Shown here piece by piece: positions 34,930-44,400 of a stretch of DNA of 64,000 bases. Each line of letters opens with the position of its first letter. The first letter of the stretch is position 1. The stretch comes from Sabethes cyaneus (taxonomy: Eukaryota > Arthropoda > Insecta > Diptera > Culicidae). Location: assembly GCF_943734655.1 (NCBI RefSeq), contig NC_071354.1, forward strand, positions 197,220,911-197,284,910, written 5' to 3'. The notes beneath the pieces are model-generated. The model was not told the DNA's origin, searched no databases, and worked only from the letters and a program-made list of their open reading frames with translations. The translations under genes and the position numbers were made by a program.

Positions 34930-36790
34930 GTGAGACTAAACTATAAATATCGACCTATGAGCGAATTATGCTATCGGTCCTACATCAGCTCTATCCAACG
35001 AAAACTGAAATCGAACCCGAAGTCGTTCTGGAAATTTGTAAATAATTAAAGGAGTGAGTCTGAACCTTCCTCAATGACGTATAATGGGCGCTGGAGCTCC
35101 GAACCGCAGATGATTAGTGATCTCCGCTAAAATTCAGAGGTTGTCGCTAAATTCAGAGGTGTTTTTTCGGAGGAGTTTTTGAACCTAGAACAAATTGAAT
35201 CTGCTGCTGAATCTGTACCCTTTCTTGGTCATTCGTTCCCCAAATCGAGTTAGACGAATCGATGATAAAATCAGCAATAATTAGACTCAAAGCGTCTTAC
35301 TTCGTTGGCCCTGATGGCATTCCATCTGCTTTGCTGAAAATGTGCACTGCCAGCTTGCTGACTCCACTGCATCGTATTTTTAACATATCTCTGGCTAAAG
35401 GCAAGTTCCCGACTTTTTGGAAATCTTCGTTTTTGTTTCCTGTCTATAAAAAAGGGGAGAAAATGCATATTGAAAATTATCGTGGTATATCTGCCCTGAG
35501 CTCGGTTGGTAAACTTTTTGAGCTTGCTGTATTGGATTACATTTTTGGATTTTGCCAACAATACATTGTTGAGGACCAACACGGATTTATGCCAAAGCGC
35601 TCAACTGTGACTAATCTTTTATCGTTTACTTCTTATATAAAAGATAGCTATAATCATTCTGAGCAAACTGATGCAGTTTATTTTGACCTAACTGCGGCAT
35701 TCGATAGTATTAACCACGAGATTGCCATAGCCAAACTGGAAAAGCTAGGATTCGGCGGCAGAGTTTTCAGTTGGTTGCGTTCGTATCTCACTGGCCGTCG
35801 GCTAGCAGTGAAAATTGGTGATAATTATTCTGAAGAATTTTCTGGTCCATCTGGAATTCCCCAAGGCAGCCACCTAGGATCGTTGATATTCCTTCTATAC
35901 ATCAATGATGTGAATTTTAAACTTGAAGTTCCCCGTTTGTCCTTCGCCGACAATTTGAAAATCTTCTATCGTATCAGCTCTATCGCCGATGCCCATGTGC
36001 TTCAGCAAAAGTTAGACAACTTTGCAGACTGGTGTTGCACAAACCGTATGAAAGTTAATCCGAGTAAATGTGCCGCGATTACATTCTCAAGAAAAAAAGA
36101 ACCTATTTCTTTCGACTACAAGCTTTTAGATACTAGCATTGGAAGGACTAACTGCATCAAAGATCTAGGCGTGCTATTAGATAGCAAACTATCGTTCCAG
36201 CAGCATATTTCATATGTAATCGGGAAATCATCTCGTTGCTTGGAATTCATAATGAGAGTGTCTAGGAATTTTACGAACATTTACTGCCTGAAATCTCTCT
36301 ACTGTTCACTCGTTTGTTCAGTTCTTGAATATTGCTCGGTAATTTGGAACCCTCATTACCTCAATGGAGTACACAGGATCGAAGCTGTCCAACGAAGATT
36401 TGTTCGATTTGCTCTTCGGCGGTTACCCTGGAATAATCCATACCAGCTACCAAGTTACGAATTGTGCACAGCTTATGGGACTTGACTCACTGCAAGTGAG
36501 GTGTGAGCTTTCACGTGCTATGCTGATTGCCGATCTGCTAACCAATCACATCGATTGCCCTTCGCTTCTCGGCGAATTAAATATCAACGTCCGCTCTCGA
36601 GCTCTTCGCTATAGTGCCTTCTTCAGATTGCCTGTTCGACGTACTAATTACGGAACCCACGGTGCTGTCATCGGTCTGCAGCGAACCTTTAATAGAGTTT
36701 CTTCTGGATTCGACCTACCACATTCCACGTTCTAGAATTAAAGTGAATATTTTAAGTATACTTAAGCATCATTAGGACCATCTGCGTCTG
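34930..36790 (+). pseudogene. Jockey/CR1-type LINE, 5' truncated, dead (copy 1)
   Basis: Coding sequence begins near 34930 with stops (NPKSFWKFVNN then a stop). The main open piece, 35262-36485, holds the reverse transcriptase: GPDGIPSALLK, ENYRGISALSSVGKLFE, EDQHGFMPKRST, VYFDLTAAFDSINHE (motif A), GIPQGSHLGSLIFLLYINDV (motif B) and SFADNLKIF. The catalytic FADD is FADN because the codon at 35952 is AAT, so the enzyme should be inactive. A frameshift near 36470 moves the C-terminal part (DSLQVRCELSRAMLIADLLT, RRTNYGTHGAVIGLQRTFNR) to the frame at 36364-36735. The part from 35464 on is duplicated at 48332. Confidence 0.88.
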
Positions 36791-36794
36791 TTGA

Positions 36795-37622
36795 TTAGTA
36801 ACTTCTTCTTCTTCTTCAGCAGTATAGAGCCGGGGTGGCTCATGCTGTTTCAAGCACTCGTCTCCATTGAACTCGGTCTTGGGCCACTCGTCGCCAATTC
36901 CCTAGTCGTCTCAGAAGTCGCAAATCGCTTTCGACTTGGTCGAGCCATCGTATACGTTGGGCCCCCCTGTTCCTGGTGCCGGTGGGGTTGTTGAAGAGTA
37001 CTATTTTCGTCGCACTGTCGTCCTTACGACGTGTCCGGCCCACCGTAGCCTGCTAACTTTCGCTAGATGTGGGAGATGGGAGTCTCCCCAAGCAGTGCCT
37101 GTAGCTCGTGATTCATACGCCTCCGCCACTCTCCGCTTTCAGTTTGTACTCCGCCAAATATCGTCCGCAGCACTTTCCGCTCAAACACGGCAATGGCGCG
37201 TATGTCCTCCGTAAGTAGCGTCACGGCTTCAAGTCCATAAAGAATTACCGGTCTAATAATGGTTTTGTACATTGTTAGCTTCGTGCGGCGGCGTATGCTT
37301 CCTGATCGTAGCGTTTTACGAAGGGCAAAGTAGGCCCGATTTTCCGCTTGGATGCGCCGCTGGATCTCCTTACTAGTGTTGTTGTCCGCGGTCACCAGCG
37401 ATCTCAAATACACGAACTCCTCTACCACTTCTAGTTCGTCGCTGTCAACGGTTATCGTCCGTGGGGGCACGCATTGAGCCTCTTTCTTTCATGTATTTGG
37501 TCTTCGACGCATTTCTTTTTAGCCCAATTCTCCTAGACTCCGCTTTCAGTCTGGCGTAGATTGCCTCCACCGTCGCAAAGTTTCTGGCAATGATATCGAT
37601 GTCATTTGCAAAGCTTAGAAGT
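36795..37622 (-). pseudogene. RTE-clade LINE 3' half (copy 1)
   Basis: The minus strand reads LLSFANDIDIIARNFATVEA, where the catalytic FADD has become FAND (AAT codon at 37604-37606). Then, after a frameshift near 37480, it reads VPPRTITVDSDELEVVEEFV, MYKTIIRPVILYGLEAVTLL, ERKVLRTIFGGVQTESGEW and, in a third frame, NPTGTRNRGAQRIRWLDQVE. The element ends with CCCCGGCTCTATACTGCTGA followed by a short GAA-repeat tail. It is truncated at its 5' end at 37622. The tail abuts the 3' end of the oppositely oriented LINE. Confidence 0.85.
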
Positions 37623-39245
37623 TGGCTACTCTTGGTAAAAATCGTAAAATTCTAGTAAAATTCTGTTCGTTATAAAATAAATGACTGTCGGAATTTTACA
37701 TGCTCAACCTTTAGCGGGTGTACAAACTAGTTCGTCTGTTTCTGAAAAAAATGGCTGATTTCCGCTTAGAATAGATAGAATCCATAGAATCCTTGTGAAA
37801 ACTTATGGTGACAATGATTCTTTTGATTAATCGTAGAGGGAATGGTATGGACATTTTAAGGATGTTGATTCGAAGCTCGTCGAAGTCGAAGAATGGGAGG
37901 CATTACTCAATGAAGATTCGTGTCATATGCAAAAGTATTTTTCTGATCTCTAAATTGGATTGGATTCTTTATTTCAATTGCTGCGGCTGCATCTTTGGTA
38001 GCAATAGAACAAGCAGATTCTATACGGGAATGATTCAAAAGCAAAAAGTTGAGTACTTGCGAATATAATTATTTTAAAAACTCGTGTGGAGGTATGGATC
38101 GTGTTTATGTATGACGAATGTGGTCCGTCTCCCTACTCCTATATAAATTCTTTGACTACTTCCAATCGTTTTCCGTCCAGCTCTACGTCGGAACTAACAC
38201 CATTTAGAATTCCATTTTCTCTGTCCGAGTGGTAGCTACAGTGTATTTTACTTTGATAGCGTTGATTATCAGTACCAATCTCGTGTCTACAATCTGTTTC
38301 CAGGTTAAAAGCCTTCAAAACTTCTTTTACTTCTCTGGAGTCGATCCGATGTCGACGTCATCCGCAAAACCAAGAGTCATGTTAGGTTTCGTGATTAGAA
38401 TACTTTTTCTTTGTAAGTTTACCCTTCATACTGAAGCCACCAAAGCAGTACCCTATTGAAGCTTGAGTTTCGCCATCCAAAGATGTTGGACTCAGTTTTT
38501 TCGGCGAAAAACTACGTGCAGCATTATCTGTCACGGCTAATATCGTTTGACTCAATCATACTCCGCATTAAAATCAGATGATAGACCGCAAGTTGTACTC
38601 CCGGAACTTATCTAACATCTGTCGCACAATAAACATTTACTCCATTTACTTCAACAATGTTATTATGCTATGCTTCCACGATCGGTTAAATGTCACTTCT
38701 TGTCGATAGGGCAAATGAAGCCATTTATTCAGTCGTCCGGTATTCGTTCAACCGCCAAGATCTACTAACACTCTGCCGGTTGAGAATCGAACATACGATG
38801 ACTGTCTTGTTAGACCAGTGTCGTACTGCGAGCCCTACTAGAAGGCTCCATAGTGTTGAACAACGCTCGCAGTTCGCATCATGTTCCTGTTGTTTTCTAC
38901 ATTTCCCTCCCCATTCAAGAAAGTTTGGAAGAAGTGCCACAGCTAGCAATTTTTTTATGTTATGTAAATAGTAAAAAATTAGCATTACATACAGATATGC
39001 ATGCTAATAAATCGTATTTGATGCGCGAAATTGGCATATCTGTACTATTTTGAAGGTATTATCACGTATAGTGATGAGGAATAATTATACGCGTTTTTTA
39101 TATATATAGTACGATAAAATCTGATTAAGCGCGACTCGCTCCATACTGCTATTTAATTCTGTGCTGAAAATCATAAGTGTGTCAGTTAAGGCTTGTTCGC
39201 GATAAAATTTGAACACCCCTAAAAACACACAGCTTCGGAAATACA
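37623..39245. other. Intergenic part of duplicated segment, unrecognised
   Basis: AT-rich with short open frames only. The minus strand at about 38745-38840 contains ATGTTCGATTCTCA, which resembles a tRNA B box and might be a decayed tRNA-derived SINE, but no cloverleaf can be drawn. Confidence 0.4.
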
Positions 39246-39249
39246 TTAA

Positions 39250-39771
39250 CCCTCTAACGGGTAAGACCGTCTGTAGACGGCCTTCGCTTTTAGAGCTCCA
39301 GAGCCACATTCGAAATTTGTCTTGAATTGGCAAAATGAGAAATATGTTCAGAACAGATATCCTGACATGTTGATTCTAATATCACAACATTCTGACCATG
39401 CGTTCAGAAGTTATCATCTTTCAAAAATAAGAATTCCGAAAAATTCCGAAAAAAAATCTGGTGCAAATATTCCTTTTTTTACGTTTGAAGAAAAAGGACA
39501 TCTAGAACAAAATGTTCGATCTCAAATTTTTCCTATGAATAATTTACATGATTTTTTTAATTTTGTGATATATTTGAACTGAAAAAATATTTGGGTAGAG
39601 CGTTAGGCATGAAAAACTAAAAAGAGAAATTGGACTATTTCATACCTAGCGGCCCTCCAGATAAATATTTTCCCATGAAAACCAACACTCGAGCTTCTTT
39701 TGAATGTATTTTCATGATAAAGTAATCATTTGCTCGATCGTATCGTTTTTACGATGTTGCCCGTTAGAGGG
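39250..39771. mobile_element. piggyBac-like MITE (copy 1)
   Basis: TTAA precedes CCCTCTAACGGGTAA at the left and follows the complement TTGCCCGTTAGAGGG at the right. A TTAA target duplication with CCCT...AGGG ends identifies the piggyBac superfamily. At 522 bp it lacks a transposase; the open frame at 39322-39582 shows no domain. Confidence 0.82.
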
Positions 39772-39866
39772 TTAACAATGAGTAAAATATTTTGCAAAGT
39801 GGTAGACGTATGTTTGTTCTTTCTGAAAATATAACACTTGTTTATATTAAAAGCGCTCAGCGTAAA

Positions 39867-40225
39867 ATGGCGCCGAAAGAAGAGCAGGTGCGAAAAGCAA
39901 TTGTGTGCGGTCGCAATGAAAATCCGGATCTCTCGTTGAGAAAACTTGCCAAAAAGCTTGAATTTCCTCCACAGTGTTCACAGTGTTTTCAATTCGTTCT
40001 ATAGTCGCTAGACAACAGCTAGGAACAAGGGAAGTGGAACAAAAACGGATCTGAGGAACCACCACAAGGATGCGAAGGTAAAACAAATATTACGGAGGAG
40101 ACCAGATCTTTCTGTATGTACCATTGCTCGTAAAATAAAAATGTCGCCAACATTCGTGCACATTTCTAAGCAACGACAAGGCATGAAGTCTTTCAACGTG
40201 AGGACTGTGCCAAACCGCGACGGCC
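39867..40225 (+). pseudogene. Tc1/mariner-like transposase N-terminal fragment (copy 1)
   Basis: An ATG opens MAPKEEQVRKAIVCGRNENP and DLSLRKLAKKLEF, a first helix-turn-helix. After a frameshift near 40000 a second block reads KQILRRRPDLSVCTIARKIK, MSPTFVHISKQRQGMKSFNV and RTVPNRDGQN, the second helix-turn-helix and linker of Tc1/mariner-type transposases. Stops follow and no DDE domain remains, so only a DNA-binding relic is left. Confidence 0.65.
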
Positions 40226-40364
40226 AAAACACGCGGTCGTAAGCTAAATCTAGCTAAATTTAGCTCGTGAGTAAATTGGTTGCCAACAAGTCTGTACTGA
40301 CCCTCATGGCAAGGGTAAACTCCAAAGTTCGCCAATTTTTCATGCAGATTTCATGCAATAAGTA

Positions 40365-40911
40365 CAGTGGTAACCCGATTTTGTCACTCCCCGATTTTGT
40401 CACTCCCCGATTTTGTCACCCCCGATTTTGTCACGTTTTTGACCCGATTTTGTCACCACCGATTTTGTCATGTTTTTTACCCGATTTTGTCACGCTTTTG
40501 ATTTATCAAAAGGAGGTGGGCACCGCTAACCGAAATTTTAGCTTCGCTAACAGCTAATTCGCTAAATCAAAACGTTAGCTTCGGTAACCGCTAACCGCTA
40601 AATCAATCAACAATTTAGCGGAAGCTAACGCTAACCGCTAACAGCTAAATTTGTTAGCACTGTAGAATCAACATTACTTAAGCGAAAAGCGCTGATTTCG
40701 GCAATAAAAGATAATTTTTGTTTCAAAGGTAGTAATAAAATTTCAAGTTTTTAGTAAAAATACAATGAAATCAGAATAAAGGGAATTAGCAGGTAGAAAA
40801 TTTGTAAAAACATATTTTGTTGATAATAATTGTCCTTGGTTGTTGTGAAGACTTTATTGCGTTGATACTTGGCCCAACACTTATGAATTTATTAAACTAG
40901 TGATGTCCGAG
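40365..40911. mobile_element. Left end of a TA-flanked transposon with nested hAT end, cut by BEL (copy 1)
   Basis: After TA the sequence CAGTGGTAACCCGATTTTGT starts the element seen whole at 53233-55143. It includes six CCCGATTTTGTCAC-type subterminal repeats at about 40375-40495. From 40513 the nested hAT begins (GAGGTGGGCACC followed by TTAGCGG/CCGCTAA repeats). The sequence stops at 40911, three bases (TGA) before the BEL LTR. Confidence 0.8.
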
Positions 40912-40914
40912 TGA

Positions 40915-41407
40915 TGTTGGGTTCAGGTTCGCGGGCCGGGATCAAGCCAATTCCCCACGTTTTACCAACCAGAGTAGATAGCCAAAATCAGCCTACTATC
41001 AGCCAATGACCTCGTATTCACTTAGCCTCTAATGCAAGCGAGCCACTTAAGCGCATAGGTTGTTGTAGAGCGCTTTGAAGAACGATACCGATCGAATAGA
41101 ATATTGGCACGGGATGTAACGTAGGAATATATCACCAATCAATTTATATCCGATTTAATTCGTTAAAGAACATTTATTCCTAGTTCATAAGCATTTATTA
41201 AGGAACGTACAAAGGGGACGTCTTAGAGTATTGGCTATCAAGAAGCTACTGATTTATTTCAACTGCTCTTATCATTACAATCAAGATGAGATTAGATCTC
41301 CTCTCATCGGGATCATGTTTGTTGGCTAGTGATGATCAAATTGCACGTTCGATATAATTTGAGGCTCTTTATCATCTAGCGTTACCGTGATTAAATTGAA
41401 TCTAACA
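40915..41407 (-). repeat. 3' LTR of the BEL element
   Basis: On the + strand it reads TGTTGGGTTCAGG ... GAATCTAACA, so on the element's own strand it starts TGTTAGATTC and ends CCTGAACCCAACA. It is the same as 47839-48331 over 493 bp by visual comparison. Confidence 0.93.
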
Positions 41408-41421
41408 TTCCGGCGCCCCTT
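41408..41421 (-). promoter_or_regulatory. Polypurine tract of the BEL element
   Basis: On the minus strand AAGGGGCGCCGGAA directly precedes the 3' LTR. The position and G/A-rich composition match the plus-strand DNA priming site, although the CGCC part is not purine. Confidence 0.6.
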
Positions 41422-41493
41422 GAACTAGCTTCAAACAAACAGCTTAAACATTAAACAAACAATAATTGGATAACTTAAACATATTAAAACAAC

Positions 41494-44400
41494 TCAAGTA
41501 ATTTTGTTCATATTAGATTCATCATCGCTGGAGATTCTCTCTTCTGGCAAGGGACAAACTCGACACGCTGGCCGCTTGTAGATTCCATTTGCGGTTTTCA
41601 CCGTCACGACGCGAACTACATTGTCGGTCCCAGGATGTACATCGATGATTCGAGCTAAAGGCCAGCATAAGGGTGGCATGTTGTCTTCTCGTAAAACGAC
41701 GATCGCGCCAATTCGAATCGGGCAGGGTTGGATGTTTTTGTTGGACGCTTGAAGTTGTGATAAGTACTCGTTGCTCCACCGCTGCCAATAGTGTTGGAAC
41801 ATTTGCTGTCTTTGTTGGTAGTGGGTCAGGCGATTTTTGGGCGTGCTTAGCAGGTCGTAGTCAGGCAATGCTTTCATAGGTGCACCAATCAAAAAATGTC
41901 CTGGGGTGAGAGCAGCTAGGTCTGTTGGATCATCAGATAACTTGACTAATGGACGAGAATTCAGTGCTGCCGATATCTGCACCAATAGGGTATAAAGGTC
42001 TTCATGGGGCAGTTGATGGGTTCCTATTTCTCTTTTCAAAGCATTTTTGACAGTGCGCACTGCTGCCTCCCATAATCCACCGAAATTGGGAGCTCTCGGA
42101 GGTATAAATTTCCAAATAATGCCTTGTTCAGAAAATTCCGATCCGATACGATTACGGCTCACTTTCTCGTTGAGTATACGGTATAATGCATTGAGTTCAT
42201 GCTTTGCCCCTGCGAAGTTTTTGGCATTGTCGGAGTGAACTTCAGATGGAATTCCGTGATGGCCAATGAAGCGCTGAAATGCCGAAAGAAAGCCAGCTGT
42301 GGATAAATCTCCGACCAGTTCCAGATGTATAGCCTTCGTAGCAAAGCAAATAAATACTACAATATACACTTTAGGAGATGCAGCGCGACGATGAGGAGGC
42401 TTTGTATAAAACGGGCCGCAATAATCAACTCCTGTAGAAGAAAAGGGCCGACTAGAGGTTACACGAGCTGATGGGAGCTGACCGGTTGGCTGCTCAATAG
42501 GCGAAGGGTTACAGCGAAAGCAACGGAAACATTTCCGTAGGACAGAGTTTACTGAACGTATGCCGTGAATAGGCCAAAATTCCTGTCTCATTGTGGAAAG
42601 CGTAAGCTGCCGTCCACCGTGAAGTGTTTTACGATGAAAATAATCGATGAATAATTTGGTCAATGGATGTGAGCTGGGGAGAACCGCTGGGTGCTTGCAA
42701 TTGTACTCCACTTTCGAATGTCGCAAACGACCTCCAACTCTAATAATGTCATCTTTGTCGATAAAGGGATATAATAACCTGAGTGGAGATTTCCGGGGAA
42801 CGATGCCATGCCTTTTCAAATGTTTAATTTCTTCCTGAAAGCACTCGGCATGAACCAACTTAATTAAGGCCAGTTTGGCTGCGGTGTATTCATCGACATT
42901 TAAGAATGGAGTGCGATTTGCCTGCTTCGGATCGCGACAATTTCTAATGAAGCGTATGCAATATGCTACGATCCGCAAAAGTGGTTCTAAAGTCGATCGT
43001 AATGTGAACAGAGCGTTCGGTGTATTAATAGTCGTCGCAATATGAACCAACTTTCTTATTTCCAATTCTTCGTCTTTAAAGTGCGAATCCTCGATTTGTA
43101 TAGGCCAAGTTTCCTCACTTTCCCGAAGCCACTCTGGTCCCCACTTCCAAAGCTCACTTTTGGCAAATTCATCCACTGTCATTCCCCTGGAAACTAAGTC
43201 CGCCGGATTGTCCTTCCCGGCAATGTGACGCCAGTTATGACCATTGGAGAGTGTCTGAATAGTAGAAACACGATTTGCGATGTACGTTTGCCAGGTGTTG
43301 GGAGGTGCATTTAACCAGTGCAGCACAATTGTTGAATCCGACCAGAAATATACTTTAGTTTGAGTTAGCTTCATAGACGTTGAAACTTTAGCATACAAAC
43401 AAGCCGCCTCTTTTGCAGCGCATAACTCCAAACGCGGCAGAGTCAACCTTTTTAATGGTGCAACTCGCGATTTCGAGGATAACAACTCAATGTGAATATT
43501 GCCTGCCTCATCTGTTGATCTTGCGTACAAACAGGCTCCATAAGCCAATTCTGATGCGTCTGCAAAGCAGTGTATCTGAACCGCGACCCAACCAGTAATG
43601 AAAGCGAATCGGCTGATTCGTACCTCGGCCAACGTGGAAAGTTGTTCGTAGAAATCCTTCCATTTATTTTCTAACTGCAGTGGCACCGGCGCATCCCAAC
43701 TAGTTTGCAATAAGGCTAACCTTTGCATAATTAATTTAGCTGTGACAACCACAGGAGCCATCAATCCGAGTGGGTCAAATAGCTTAGCAATAGACGACAA
43801 TATGCGTCTACGAGTCCACCTTTCAGTATTGTCTTTAAGATCGAAGGAAAAACGAAATTGATCCGGAATTGGCTCCCAAGCAATGCCCAACGTTCTTATC
43901 TCCTCGTGTTGGCTTATATCGAATTCCACTGAAAGACTCGTGGCTATTTGCTCTTCTGCGAGTCCAGTCAGCACTTCAGAACGATTTGAGCACCACTTTC
44001 GCAAAACGAAACCCCCTCTAGACAAAAGTTCCGTTAGTTCTTTCCTTAGTTTAATAGCACTGTTAATATCAATAGTCCCACCAATATAATCATCGACATA
44101 AAAGTCTTGAGTTAACGCTGCTTGAGCGTAAGGGTATCTGGGTCCATCATCCTTTGCCAATTGCTGCAGCGTTCTGATAGATAAAAAGGAAGAAGGTGTC
44201 AATCCGTAAGTGACCGTTAATAATTCGTAGACACCAATATCTTCCTCGGGGGAAAATCTCCAGAAAATTCTCTGCAATGAAGTGTCGCCTGAATTTAAGA
44301 GAACTTGTCTATACATCTTTGCGATGTCTCCAACCATGGCAACCTCATGCTTGCGAAATCTCAGTAGTATGCCTAGTAGTGAGTCTTGAATCGTGGGTCC

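Larger units (their letters stand above)
35464..40911 (+). repeat. 5.45 kb direct repeat, copy 1
   Basis: This 5448 bp segment recurs at 48332-53779 with a constant offset of 12868. It starts inside the LINE reverse-transcriptase gene (TGCATATTGAAAATTATCG) and ends inside a hAT element (GATGTCCGAG). Predicted peptides in both copies are the same; the one difference I found is A at 39629 versus C at 52497. The BEL element lies between the copies, so it has non-duplicated LINE sequence to the left of copy 1 and non-duplicated hAT sequence to the right of copy 2. Confidence 0.95.

Noticed and set aside
38745..38840. Possible tRNA or tRNA-derived SINE on the minus strand (and its duplicate at 51613-51708)
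   Set aside because: A B-box-like sequence is present but no A box at the right distance and no cloverleaf could be formed.
40375..40495. Regularly spaced CCCGATTTTGTCAC copies resembling a CRISPR array
   Set aside because: Spacers are tiny and not unique, the context is a eukaryotic transposon end, and the repeats fit subterminal repeats.
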